Positions 37,894 to 46,378 of a stretch of DNA of 64,000 nucleotides are shown piece after piece. The position numbers were made by a program, and so were the translations under genes. Position 1 is the stretch's first letter, and each line of letters starts with the position of its first letter. The DNA is from Massilia agri (lineage in GTDB: Bacteria > Pseudomonadota > Gammaproteobacteria > Burkholderiales > Burkholderiaceae_D): NCBI RefSeq assembly GCF_024753255.1, contig NZ_JANUHA010000001.1:496001-560000 (forward strand), given 5' to 3'. The notes under the pieces were generated by a model. The model was not told the origin of the DNA. It saw nothing but the letters and a program-made list of their open reading frames with translations, and made no database searches.

Positions 37894-37910
37894 TACCCAT
37901 ACCAGCGTCT
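37876..37910 (+). other. attR of the integrated element
   Basis: Arm TCGAAGTTGGTACTCC (37876-37891), six bases AATACC, the crossover CA (37898-37899), then radC sequence TACCAGCGTCT. Confidence 0.88.
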
Positions 37911-38128
37911 ACCCGCGCGAGGTGGTGAAGGCGGCGCTGCACTGCAATGCCGCCGGCGTGATCCTGGCCCACAACCACCCCTCGGGCGTGGCCGAGCCGA
38001 GCGAGGCCGATCTGCGCCTGACGTCAAGCCTGGTGCAGGCGCTGGCCCTGGTCGATATCCGGGTACTGGACCACTTCGTGGTGGCCGGCTCGCAAGTGCA
38101 TTCCTTTGCCGAGCACGGCCAGCTATGA
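37900..38128 (+). pseudogene. radC: radC, 3' part
   Basis: Encodes the remainder of the JAMM domain: [26 protein letters not shown] with the two metal-binding His, and EADLRLT with the conserved Asp, ending FAEHGQL. It has no start of its own. It would be in frame with 29878-30320 after excision. Confidence 0.95.
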
Positions 38129-38134
38129 GCTGAT

Positions 38135-38578
38135 TTACTTCTTGAGCACCTTCTCCAGCTTGGCCATGTCGACATGCTGGACATAGCCGCTGATCGTCTT
38201 CGTCACTTCGGGGTTCGACATCAATTCGAGCATGGCAACTTCGCCCAGGACCTTGAAGGAGTTAAACAAGCCGGGCTGGCCTTCCTGCTCGACGGCCGCG
38301 CGGGTCTGTGTGGGGCAGCTTTCACTCAGCAGGCGCGTCAGCACCGCAGCCATGCGCTTGTCGGAGTCAAGCTGCGCGTCCTGGCTCACCGTGGCCAGGC
38401 TGCGCATGTCCGGATGCGCGGACATGGAGATGAAGACCCAGCGCGCCAGGTCCTTGCGGTCTTTGCCGCTGGTATTGTCTTTGAGGCATTCACCGAGTGC
38501 GGTGGCTGCTGGTCCAGCCGTGGCGGCCTGGGGTGCGAGGATGGCGAGACTGAGGAGGAGGCTGGCGAGGAGGCGCAT
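38135..38578 (-). CDS. Secreted protein of unknown function
   Basis: The protein has 147 residues. A signal peptide (MRLLASLLLSLAILAPQAATA) is followed by a helical domain with two cysteines (GECLKDN; SESCPTQ). No family is recognised. It is convergent with radC, 6 bp away. Start chosen at the signal peptide; the upstream extension lacks support. Confidence 0.75.
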   Translation of the reverse strand: MRLLASLLLSLAILAPQAATAGPAATALGECLKDNTSGKDRKDLARWVFISMSAHPDMRSLATVSQDAQLDSDKRMAAVLTRLLSESCPTQTRAAVEQEGQPGLFNSFKVLGEVAMLELMSNPEVTKTISGYVQHVDMAKLEKVLKK

Positions 38579-38748
38579 GAAATACGTTCTACTTTCTATC
38601 GGTGGAAAACACGACAATGACTCTAGCATGCATGTCCTACAGGCAACAATTCGCTGCGCATTGAATCAGAAAAATCGATTACCAGCGAGCTCATCCACAA
38701 TTGTTAAATTTTAGACTGGATTAAGACACAATTGTTTTTCGCAAGTGA

Positions 38749-38778
38749 TTGATTTGCTTTCGGTTTTCACGCTATACT
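38749..38778 (+). promoter_or_regulatory. Promoter of rpmB-rpmG
   Basis: TTGATT, 18 bp, TATACT, 39 bp before the rpmB start. Confidence 0.6.
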
Positions 38779-38817
38779 CTCGTTTTTCCAATCCTGGATA
38801 TTCTTAAGGAGTGCACT

Positions 38818-39054
38818 ATGGCACGTGTCTGCCAAGTTACCGGCAAGGGAGTGATGGTTGGCAACAACGTCTCCCACGCTAACAACAAAACCAAGCGTCG
38901 TTTCCTGCCGAACCTGCAGAACCGCCGCATCTTCGTGGAATCGGAAAACCGCTGGGTCTCCCTGCGTCTGTCCAACGCCGGTCTGCGTGTGATCGACAAG
39001 CTCGGCATCGACGCCGTGCTGGCCGACATGCGTGCCCGTGGCGAAAAAGTTTAA
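38818..39054 (+). CDS. rpmB: 50S ribosomal protein L28
   Basis: The protein has 78 residues, normal for the family. It starts [22 protein letters not shown] and includes [23 protein letters not shown] precedes the ATG. rpmG follows after 13 bp, the usual ribosomal pair. Confidence 0.98.
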   Translation: MARVCQVTGKGVMVGNNVSHANNKTKRRFLPNLQNRRIFVESENRWVSLRLSNAGLRVIDKLGIDAVLADMRARGEKV

Positions 39055-39067
39055 TTAGGGAGCTATC

Positions 39068-39235
39068 ATGGCAAAAACTGGCCGCGACAAAATCAAGCTG
39101 GAATCGACCGCAGGTACCGGTCACTTCTACACCACCACCAAGAACAAGCGCACCATGCCGGCGAAGATGGAAATCACCAAATTCGACCCGAAGGCACGCA
39201 AGCACGTGATCTACAAGGAAACCAAGATCAAGTAA
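39068..39235 (+). CDS. rpmG: 50S ribosomal protein L33
   Basis: The protein has 55 residues: it begins [20 protein letters not shown] and ends [14 protein letters not shown]. It lacks the zinc-binding CXXC pairs, so it is the zinc-independent form. GGGAG precedes the start. A terminator follows. Confidence 0.97.
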   Translation: MAKTGRDKIKLESTAGTGHFYTTTKNKRTMPAKMEITKFDPKARKHVIYKETKIK

Positions 39236-39251
39236 TCGATCTTGCTTCTCC

Positions 39252-39285
39252 AAAAAAGCCGCCGTCCTCGACTGGCGGCTTTTTT
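39252..39285 (+). terminator. Terminator of rpmB-rpmG
   Basis: AAAAAAGCCGCC, 10-base loop, GGCGGCTTTTTT. Confidence 0.92.
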
Positions 39286-39403
39286 ATTTGCGGCGGCGCG
39301 AAAGCCACACTTCCTGACGCCACGCAGCACGTACGCGTGCAAATATTGCAATTCCCCCTGGACCGTGGAAGGATGGGACGTCGCGACTCTCCCGCCGAGC
39401 AGC

Positions 39404-40126
39404 ATGCGCCTCTTCCTCTCCCTCCTCGCCGCCTGCACCCTGTGCGCCCAGGCGGCGGCGCCCGACAGTCCGGACACATTGCAGACCGTCGAGGTCAAGG
39501 CCACGCACCACCGTCTCGTTCCCTACAAGGAGTTGTTCTATCCGATGGCCAAGGCCGTCCAGCAGGGCTTGGGGGGCCGCGCCGCGCTGGCCGTCCAGCT
39601 GCGCGCCGCCCGCGCCGGCGTGCGTACCGACGACCTGTCGGTCTGGCTCGAAGGGGGCGGGGTATCGCTCCCGGTGCGCGCCGGCGAGCACGGGCTCTAC
39701 GTGGTGCCGGTCGAGGATCGCATCGCCCAGCAGGATGGCAGCTTTTCGATCAACAAGCACCCCAGGGACTTGCGCGCCAACCTGGTCCTGATCCCGACCC
39801 TGCCGCCGGACGCCTGGACCATCGGCGAAGTGCGGCGCCTGCTGCGCGACGTGCATGCGACCATGGAGCCGCTCGTCCCCTGGCACCACCGCCTGCTGGC
39901 CTGGGCCTTCACGCGCCGCCTCGGCGTCTCCGTCTGCAGCGGTTCGCCGCTCGCCCAGGTCGAGGTAAGGGACGGCAGCCAGGTGCTGGCGCGCTTTCCG
40001 ACCAGCGAACCGGCGCGCAACCACGCCAATGCCCCGGTCTACTGCCACCGCTTCACCGGCAACGAAAACTTCGATCCGCGCGCCCGCCTCATCTTGCCCG
40101 AGGATGCGCAAGTTCTCCTGATCTGA
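39404..40126 (+). CDS. Secreted protein of unknown function
   Basis: The protein has 240 residues. A signal peptide (MRLFLSLLAACTLCAQA) is followed by a mature part with a possible YKELFYPMAKAV helix and two C-terminal cysteines (SVCSG; VYCHRF). No family is recognised. It stands between the ribosomal pair and a convergent desaturase. The start at 39404 is chosen for the signal peptide; the frame is open upstream. Confidence 0.72.
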   Translation: MRLFLSLLAACTLCAQAAAPDSPDTLQTVEVKATHHRLVPYKELFYPMAKAVQQGLGGRAALAVQLRAARAGVRTDDLSVWLEGGGVSLPVRAGEHGLYVVPVEDRIAQQDGSFSINKHPRDLRANLVLIPTLPPDAWTIGEVRRLLRDVHATMEPLVPWHHRLLAWAFTRRLGVSVCSGSPLAQVEVRDGSQVLARFPTSEPARNHANAPVYCHRFTGNENFDPRARLILPEDAQVLLI

Positions 40127-40137
40127 ATACTTGGCCA

Positions 40138-40168
40138 CAATGAAAAACGGCTCCCCGAGGGGAGCCGT
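40138..40168 (-). terminator. Terminator of the desaturase gene
   Basis: Stem ACGGCTCCCC / GGGGAGCCGT with a two-base loop; on the minus strand it is followed by TTTTT. Confidence 0.88.
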
Positions 40169-40192
40169 CATCACTGTGCTTTGAAAAGCAGC

Positions 40193-41407
40193 TTATGCGT
40201 AGCTGCGCAGGCGCAGCGAGAAGTCCTGCAGCGCCTTGATGCCCGAGGCTTCGGCGCGTGCGCACCAGTCCTGCAGCTGCTGCAGCAGCTGGTCGCGGGT
40301 CGAGTGCGAACGCTCCCAGATCGCGCCCAGTTCGACACGCATCTGGTGCATGGTTTCCAGCGCCTTGCTGTGCTGGAACAGCTCGACCAGTTGCTGCTTC
40401 TGCGACAGTTCCAGCTTGCCCGGCTCGCGCTGCATCAGCTTGCGCGAGCTCTTCAGGAAGCGCGACTCCAGCTCGGCCTTGTGCTTCAGGTGCTCGAATT
40501 CCTCACGGAAAGCATGGCGCACCGACTTCGCATATTTCGCCATCACGTCATAGCGGTTGGCGATTACCGACTGCAGGGTCTCGAGGTCGGCGACCAGCTT
40601 GTCCTTGGCGAATTCCGGCTTCGGCGCAACCTTTTTCACCTTGGCCAGGCCGAGGGTCTCGAGGATGCGGATATAGCCCCAGCCCAGGTCGAACTCGTAC
40701 CACTTGCTCGACAGCTTGGCCGAGGTGGCAAAGGTATGGTGGTTGTTGTGCAGCTCTTCGCCACCGATCAGGATGCCGAAGGGAATGATGTTGGTGGCCG
40801 CATCGCTGCAGTCGTAGTTGCGGTAGCCCCAGTAGTGGCCGATGCCGTTGATGATGCCGGCCGCGGTGATCGGGATCCACATCATCTGCACGGCCCAGAC
40901 CGAGATGCCGACGATGCCGAACAGCGCGAAGTCGATCAGCAGCATCAGCACGACGCCCATGGCGCTGTGCTTCGAGTAGACATTGCGCTCGAGCCAGTCG
41001 TCCGGCGTGCCATGGCCGTACTTCTCCATGGTCTCCTTGTTCTTGCTTTCAGCGCGGTACAGTTCCGCACCCTCGAAGAACACCTTCTTGATGCCGCGGG
41101 TCTGCGGGCTGTGCGGGTCTTCCTCGGTGTCGCACTTGGCGTGGTGCTTGCGGTGGATCGAAGCCCATTCCTTGGTAACCTGGCCGGTGGTCATCCACAG
41201 CCAGAAACGGAAGAAGTGGCTCGGGATGGCGTGCAGTTCGAGCGCGCGGTGCGCCTGGTGACGGTGCAGGTAGATCGTCACGGCCGCGATCGTGATATGC
41301 GTCAGCCCCAGCGTGACAAAGAAGATTTGCCAGCCGGTGAGGTCGAGCAGGCCGGTCGACAGGAAGCTCAGCACGGCTTGCACGGGTTCACTACTCAAGA
41401 AATTCAT
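40193..41407 (-). CDS. Acyl-CoA/acyl-lipid desaturase
   Basis: The protein has 404 residues, a membrane di-iron enzyme that puts a cis double bond into fatty acyl chains. The three histidine boxes are HRHQAHR, HRKHHAK and HNNHH (EELHNNHHTFA). Four membrane segments flank them. The C-terminal about 140 residues form a charged helical extension not needed in minimal desaturases. The gene is monocistronic with a strong terminator. It likely adjusts membrane fluidity at low temperature. Confidence 0.92.
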   Translation of the reverse strand: MNFLSSEPVQAVLSFLSTGLLDLTGWQIFFVTLGLTHITIAAVTIYLHRHQAHRALELHAIPSHFFRFWLWMTTGQVTKEWASIHRKHHAKCDTEEDPHSPQTRGIKKVFFEGAELYRAESKNKETMEKYGHGTPDDWLERNVYSKHSAMGVVLMLLIDFALFGIVGISVWAVQMMWIPITAAGIINGIGHYWGYRNYDCSDAATNIIPFGILIGGEELHNNHHTFATSAKLSSKWYEFDLGWGYIRILETLGLAKVKKVAPKPEFAKDKLVADLETLQSVIANRYDVMAKYAKSVRHAFREEFEHLKHKAELESRFLKSSRKLMQREPGKLELSQKQQLVELFQHSKALETMHQMRVELGAIWERSHSTRDQLLQQLQDWCARAEASGIKALQDFSLRLRSYA

Positions 41408-41522
41408 TCAGTCTCCATTGATAATGCTTAGGCCCATCGTTTTATCGCGACGGCCCGCAACCCATCATTTTACGCGGTTCCAATGACGCACGGCATGTTC
41501 AAGTGCCCTATTTCACCATGAT

Positions 41523-42842
41523 TTACGTCGCGTTTGGAGCACGCGCCACAACTGATGTTATATGCGCATCGAGTAAGCGCGTATCAATAGACGGATGACC
41601 AAGTTTTATTTGACCGGATTCGACCAGGGCATAGATTTTCTTGTTGACGTCCGAAATCGGCCCGCCCTGCCCGTTCTCCGGATCGCCCAGCCAGAAGCCG
41701 ACTTCGAGTTCGTAGCCGTCGGCAGCGAAGGCGTTCAGCAATACGTTCGGCGCCGGCTGCTCGAGCACGCGCGCCACGCCCTTCGGCTGGGCTTCCAGCA
41801 GCGGCATCACGACGGACAGGTCGCTGTCGTAGGACACCGTCAGTTTCGTTACCGCGCGGACATTTCGGTTGGTCAAAGACTGGTTCAGCACGACGCCGGT
41901 GATCAGCATTTCGTTCGGCAACAGGGTCTGGGTGCCGTCGGTACTGCGCAGCACGGTATAACGCGTATTGATGCGCGCGACCTTGCCGGAATACTTGTCG
42001 ATGGTGATCGGGTCGCCGATGGTCAGGCTGCGTTCCAGCAGGATGATGAAACCGGAAACATAGTTACTGGCAATGCGCTGCATGCCGAGACCGAGGCCGA
42101 CGCCGAGCGCACCGCCGAACACGGACAGCACGGTCAGGTCGAGGCCGGCCAGCCCCAGGCTGAACAGCACGGCGACCAGGATCAGTACCGCACGGCTCAT
42201 GCGTGCCAGCACCACCCGGATCGAGGTGTGCATGCGCTCGACGTTCATCAGACGCTCTTCCAGCGCCGCGCCGGCCCACAGCGCCAGCATCATCAGGACG
42301 ACGATGGAGACTGCGCCTTCGACCAGGTCGGACAGCGAGATCTTGTGCTGGCCGATCGGCAGCTTGTGCTCCTCGAAGAAGCGGATGACGTCGGGCAGTA
42401 CGCCCATGATGTGCAGGGCCACGCCCAGCCACACCAGCAGCGCAAAGATCTTCTCGAAGGTCTGGAGCGCTTCCCCCAGGGGGCCTCGGCGTGCGAACAC
42501 GCGCCGCAGGAGATAGAACACGGTGCGGATCACCGCCAGCGAAGACGACAGCGGCACCGCCACGTCGAGCAAATGCACGTTCTGGTAGTGCGCCATCACG
42601 GCGCGCGTCGTCACCAAGAGGCCGAAGATCAGCAGCGGCGGCAGCACGCGGCTGAAGCTGCCCATGCCCAGGCCGATCAGGCCGCCGTGCTGGTCCTGGT
42701 GATTCTGCAGCCAGGAACGGTGCATCAGCCGCGCCAGGCCCCAGCCGACCAGCACGCACAGGACAATGGCAAGCGCCTGCCACAGGATGGCGGGCTGGTG
42801 GATGTCGCCGAGCAGGTCGGCCAGCAGTTGCTGGAGCGGCAT
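41523..42842 (-). CDS. MscS family mechanosensitive ion channel
   Basis: The protein has 439 residues. Several N-terminal membrane helices are followed by the MscS pore region (LSVFGGALGVGLGLGMQRIASNYVSGFIILLE) and the beta domain (RSLTIGDPITIDKYSGKVARINTRYTVL). It opens under membrane tension and protects against osmotic downshock. It precedes no coupled gene; the methyltransferase gene lies 9 bp upstream in the same direction. Confidence 0.92.
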   Translation of the reverse strand: MPLQQLLADLLGDIHQPAILWQALAIVLCVLVGWGLARLMHRSWLQNHQDQHGGLIGLGMGSFSRVLPPLLIFGLLVTTRAVMAHYQNVHLLDVAVPLSSSLAVIRTVFYLLRRVFARRGPLGEALQTFEKIFALLVWLGVALHIMGVLPDVIRFFEEHKLPIGQHKISLSDLVEGAVSIVVLMMLALWAGAALEERLMNVERMHTSIRVVLARMSRAVLILVAVLFSLGLAGLDLTVLSVFGGALGVGLGLGMQRIASNYVSGFIILLERSLTIGDPITIDKYSGKVARINTRYTVLRSTDGTQTLLPNEMLITGVVLNQSLTNRNVRAVTKLTVSYDSDLSVVMPLLEAQPKGVARVLEQPAPNVLLNAFAADGYELEVGFWLGDPENGQGGPISDVNKKIYALVESGQIKLGHPSIDTRLLDAHITSVVARAPNAT

Positions 42843-42851
42843 GTGTCGGCG

Positions 42852-44171
42852 TTATTCCTCTGCTTGCGGGAGTTCCGACTCGTCGGCCGGCGTTTCCACG
42901 GCCGGGGCCTTCACTTTAGCCTTGCGTTGCAGCACGGCCGCGAAGAAACCGTCGGTCTGGTGCTTGTGCGGCAGCATCTTCAGATACTGATCCATTTCCA
43001 GCGGGATCTTCTGCTCTTCCAGCACCTGGTTCATCGGCACCAGCTCGAAGTCCGGATGGGTGGACAGGAACTGCTCGACGATGACGTCGTTCTCTTCGTT
43101 CAGCAGGCTGCAGGTGGCATACACGAGGCGGCCGCCGGTTTTCACGAGGCGCGAGGCGCCGTCCAGGATCGAGGCCTGCTTTTCCTGCATCTCGGCAACG
43201 GCCTCCGGCTTCTGGCGCCACTTGACGTCCGGATTGCGGCGCAGGGTGCCCAGGCCGCTGCAGGGCGCATCGACCAGCACGCGGTCGATCTTGCCGGCCA
43301 GGCGCTTGATCTTGGCGTCGCGCTCGTGCGCGATCAGCACCGGGTGCACGTTCGACAGCCCGCTGCGCGCCAGGCGCGGCTTCAGCTTCGACAGGCGCTT
43401 GTCCGAGACGTCGAAGGCGTACAGGCGGCCGGTATTGCGCATGGTTGCGCCCAACGCCAGGGTCTTGCCGCCGGCGCCGGCGCAGAAGTCGACGACCATC
43501 TCGCCGCGTCGCGCGCCGAGCAGTTGCGCCAGCACCTGGCTGCCTTCGTCCTGCACCTCGATCGCGCCTTCCTTGAAGAGCGGCAGGTTCTGCAGCGCAG
43601 GCTTTTTATGGACACGCAGGCCCAGCGGCGCATACGGCATCGGCTCGGCCGCGATCGGGGCCTTGGCGAGCTCGGCGATCACGTCCTCGCGATTGGCCTT
43701 GATGGAATTGACGCGCAGGTCCAGCGGCGCCGGGGTGTTCAGCACCGCGGCCAGTTGCAGCGCTTCCTGTTCGCCGAACTGCGCCACCAGCTTGTCGTAC
43801 AGCCAGCCCGGCAGGTTGGCCTGGGTCTGCGGCGGCAACAGCGAACGGTCGACTTCCTTGACACGGGTAAGGAGATGGGTCTCATCCTCGCTCAGGCCGC
43901 CCAAAGCGTCGATGCCGACGGTCTCGGCCAGGCCCAGCAGGGCCAGCTTGCGCATCGAGGGCGTGTTGCCGGCGCCGGCGAAATCGGTGAAGAAGGATTT
44001 ATTGCGCAGCACGGCATACACGGCTTCGGCGATGACGCCGCGTTCGCGGCCGCCGAAACGGGGGTGGTCCTTGAAGTAGCGCGACAGGGTGACGTCGGCG
44101 GGCGACGTGAAGCGCAGGATCTCGCGCAATACTTCTTCGGTATTGGCGATGATCGCTGGAGGCAATCTCAT
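42852..44171 (-). CDS. RsmB/NOP family 16S rRNA m5C methyltransferase
   Basis: The protein has 439 residues. A short NusB-like N-terminal part leads into a Rossmann methyltransferase: SAM site VVDFCAGAGGKTLALG, then VDAPCSGLGTLRRNPD and the catalytic VYATCSLLNEEN. Both active-site cysteines are present. It methylates cytosine C5 in 16S rRNA. It is 15 bp downstream of purN and likely co-transcribed with it. RsmB and RsmF cannot be separated with certainty. Confidence 0.92.
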   Translation of the reverse strand: MRLPPAIIANTEEVLREILRFTSPADVTLSRYFKDHPRFGGRERGVIAEAVYAVLRNKSFFTDFAGAGNTPSMRKLALLGLAETVGIDALGGLSEDETHLLTRVKEVDRSLLPPQTQANLPGWLYDKLVAQFGEQEALQLAAVLNTPAPLDLRVNSIKANREDVIAELAKAPIAAEPMPYAPLGLRVHKKPALQNLPLFKEGAIEVQDEGSQVLAQLLGARRGEMVVDFCAGAGGKTLALGATMRNTGRLYAFDVSDKRLSKLKPRLARSGLSNVHPVLIAHERDAKIKRLAGKIDRVLVDAPCSGLGTLRRNPDVKWRQKPEAVAEMQEKQASILDGASRLVKTGGRLVYATCSLLNEENDVIVEQFLSTHPDFELVPMNQVLEEQKIPLEMDQYLKMLPHKHQTDGFFAAVLQRKAKVKAPAVETPADESELPQAEE

Positions 44172-44186
44172 GGGTGTTCCTTGGTT

Positions 44187-44819
44187 TTAAATGCTTGTGG
44201 TTTCGGCGGGCGCATCGTCCAGGATGCGGACCTCACCGTTTTCAATCTTGAGCCTGTCTTCGACGAAGAGGCGCACCGCATGCGGGTAGAGCTTGTGTTC
44301 CTCGACCAGCACGCGGGCAGACAAGGTGTCCTCGGTATCGCCCGGCAGCACCGGCACCCGGGCCTGCGCCACCACCGGCCCATGATCGAGCTCGGCGGTA
44401 ACGAAGTGGACGGTGGCGCCGTGTTCCTTCTCGCCGGCGTCCAGCGCCTGCTGGTGCGTGCCCAGTCCCGGGAACAGCGGCAGCAGCGAAGGGTGGATGT
44501 TCAGCATGCGGCCCTCGTAATGTTCCACGAAGGGCGCGGTCAGGATGCGCATGAAACCGGCCAGCACGACCAGGTCGGGCGCGAAACGGTCGATGGCTTC
44601 CTGCAGGGCCGCGTCGAACTCGGCGCGGGAAGGATATTCCTTGTTCGCCACCACGGCCGTCGGGATGCCGCGGGCACGGGCGAATTCCAGGCCCTTGGCT
44701 TCCGGTTTATTGCTGATCACCGCCGCGATGCGGGCCGGCCATCCCTGGCTTTCCGCCGCGCGCACGACCGCTTCCATATTGCTGCCACGGCCGGAAATGA
44801 GGATCACGATGTTTTTCAT
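44187..44819 (-). CDS. purN: Phosphoribosylglycinamide formyltransferase
   Basis: The protein has 210 residues. It transfers a formyl group from 10-formyl-THF to GAR in purine synthesis. Motifs are ILISGRGSNMEAVV, LAGFMRIL, the catalytic NIHPSLLPLFPG and VTAELDHGPVV with the catalytic Asp. The start at 44819 (MKNIVIL) fits the family. Confidence 0.96.
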   Translation of the reverse strand: MKNIVILISGRGSNMEAVVRAAESQGWPARIAAVISNKPEAKGLEFARARGIPTAVVANKEYPSRAEFDAALQEAIDRFAPDLVVLAGFMRILTAPFVEHYEGRMLNIHPSLLPLFPGLGTHQQALDAGEKEHGATVHFVTAELDHGPVVAQARVPVLPGDTEDTLSARVLVEEHKLYPHAVRLFVEDRLKIENGEVRILDDAPAETTSI

Positions 44820-44890
44820 AGCCGGCATTGTACCGTATCGCCGGCCGGCAACCGCCGTCGGCGAGGGCTCGGAGGCCGCCCGGATGCGGC

Positions 44891-45310
44891 CTAGATGGTT
44901 TCCGTCGCGGGAATGGCGAAGGAGTAGAATACCCGGAAGGGGACTTTCTTCTCGGCCCAGAATTCGGCCGCGTCGCGGAACACGTCGAGCAGGTTCTCGC
45001 GTGCTTCCTTGTCGAATTTCTGTGCGCTGGGCAGTTGTTCGAGGACGACAAGGAAACCCGGCTGCGGCCCTGCTTCGCTGACGGTCGCCGTCAGACAGGT
45101 GCGCAGGGCATCGAAATTCTTGCTGCAGGGTTTGGGGAAATAGAAGTTCTCGCCGATACGGGCGCAGACTTGTTGCTTGGTCAGGGTATTTGCGCAATGC
45201 GCATACAGGAAGTGATGACCGAGGCGCGCAGCCTCCTGCTGCAGCTCGGCGACGCGGAACGCGCGGATCGACTGCACAAGATTGGGCGGCACTCTCATCA
45301 ACAAACTCAT
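44891..45310 (-). CDS. Barstar-like ribonuclease inhibitor
   Basis: The protein has 139 residues. The pattern fits Barstar: a first strand and helix (FRVAELQQEAARLGHHFLYAH) with a central FYFPKPCSKNFDALRTCL, resembling the barstar helix with conserved Asp, then a late VFRDAAEFWAEK helix. Barstar proteins bind and block secreted RNases. No barnase gene is nearby, so the partner is unknown. It lies upstream of purN in the same direction, 71 bp apart. Confidence 0.75.
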   Translation of the reverse strand: MSLLMRVPPNLVQSIRAFRVAELQQEAARLGHHFLYAHCANTLTKQQVCARIGENFYFPKPCSKNFDALRTCLTATVSEAGPQPGFLVVLEQLPSAQKFDKEARENLLDVFRDAAEFWAEKKVPFRVFYSFAIPATETI

Positions 45311-45730
45311 TTTTTCCTCAAGATGACCAGCTCGGTGTCATGTGGCCCTGAACGTTTCAGGCGCCACGCCTGGTGGCGGTTGGCATCCGCCCGTCTTTTC
45401 TCTCCCGACTATCGTTTCCACGCGCCAATAAACCCCTTAGTGTGTAAGGGTAACGTTTTGTGGTATGGGAAGCAACCCAAATGTGATCTCAGGAATCGCA
45501 TTTGTAAGAATTGGTAGGGGTGCATATGCCTGGAAATGCCCCTTTTCGACATCTCTGCCATTCTGGCAAGGCGGCGTCCGGCTGCCCGCCCCTGTTACAT
45601 TTTGTTGCCACGGGGATTCGAGGGTTACCTGCGTTGAGATTACCATAGGAGGCATGAAAGTCCGGTCGGTTCCCACCCCACCAGACGACGAAAAGATCGC
45701 CCCGATACGAACTCCATTGTGAGGTAGACC
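45311..45730. other. Intergenic region without clear gene
   Basis: 420 bp. It holds the divergent control regions of the barstar and glycine-zipper genes. An AGGAGG at 45647 precedes an ATG by only one base, so the 22-codon frame there is doubtful. Confidence 0.4.
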
Positions 45731-46252
45731 ATGAACCTGAACGTCAAACTGATCATCGCCGCCCTGGGCGTGAGCGCCCTGCCGCTGGCCCAGGCCCAGA
45801 CGACGCACTCTGAATTTGAAGATTTTGGCCGCGTCGTCCGCGTCCAGCCGCGCGTCGAACAGATCCGCACGCCGCGTGAGGAATGCCGAACCGAGTATGT
45901 GCAGGTGCCGGTGCAGCAGCAACGCGGCGTCGGCGGCGGCATTGTCGGCGGTGTCGTCGGCGGCCTGCTCGGCAACCAGGTCGGCAGCGGCAGTGGCCGT
46001 GTCGCCGCGACGGCAGCCGGCGCGATTGCCGGCGCCATGATCGGCGACCGCTCCGAGAACGCCAACCGCCCGCAAGGCGTGCAGGAACAGGCGGTTCGCC
46101 AGTGCCGCGTGGTCGAGGCCTATGAGTCGCGCACGAATGGCTACGATGTGACCTACGAGTACCGCGGCCAGACCTATACGTCGCTGATGAACCGCGACCC
46201 GGGCAACCGCGTGCGCCTGCGCGTTTCGGTGCAACCGCTCGACGCTTATTAA
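45731..46252 (+). CDS. Glycine zipper 2TM domain protein
   Basis: The protein has 173 residues. A signal peptide (ALGVSALPLAQA) is followed by a polar segment and the glycine zipper GGGIVGGVVGGLLGNQVG plus AATAAGAIAGAMIGDR, two short membrane-like helices. The C-terminal region (RVVEAYESRTNGYDVTYEYRG) is typical of the outer-membrane SlyB/YcfJ-like group. It probably helps envelope integrity. Confidence 0.88.
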   Translation: MNLNVKLIIAALGVSALPLAQAQTTHSEFEDFGRVVRVQPRVEQIRTPREECRTEYVQVPVQQQRGVGGGIVGGVVGGLLGNQVGSGSGRVAATAAGAIAGAMIGDRSENANRPQGVQEQAVRQCRVVEAYESRTNGYDVTYEYRGQTYTSLMNRDPGNRVRLRVSVQPLDAY

Positions 46253-46378
46253 TCTCTTGTTATTTCTCGTTGCGCCGGGACCCAGCGTACCGGCGTGAAC
46301 GGACACCGCGGCGCAAGCGCGAGCTTGCGCTGCGGGAACCCCTCCCCCGATAATAGGGCGATTCAATCAGGTCGTCCT

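Larger units (their letters stand above)
30321..37899. mobile_element. 7.58-kb serine-recombinase element inserted in radC
   Basis: The element holds a large serine recombinase gene at its right end, a Replic_Relax-like gene, a palindrome cluster, a stem-loop-rich tract and a low-GC cargo operon at its left end. Base composition differs sharply from the host: the cargo and recombinase genes are AT-rich while flanking genes are strongly GC-rich. The junctions reconstruct to an attP with symmetrical 16-bp arms, each six bases from a central CA, and an attB with ACGCTG/CAGCGT symmetry. There is no coupling protein, relaxase or type IV secretion gene, so it is not self-transmissible; mobilisable or satellite-like is the best guess. 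Confidence 0.9.

Noticed and set aside
41595..44894. 1099-codon plus-strand open frame across the MscS and methyltransferase genes
   Set aside because: It is antisense to two clear genes with family motifs and intact active sites; its translation is His/Gln/Arg-rich shadow sequence.
45654..45722. 22-codon open frame with AGGAGG directly upstream, ending 8 bp before the glycine-zipper gene
   Set aside because: The ribosome binding site is only one base from the ATG, too close for normal initiation, and the peptide shows no leader-like pattern.
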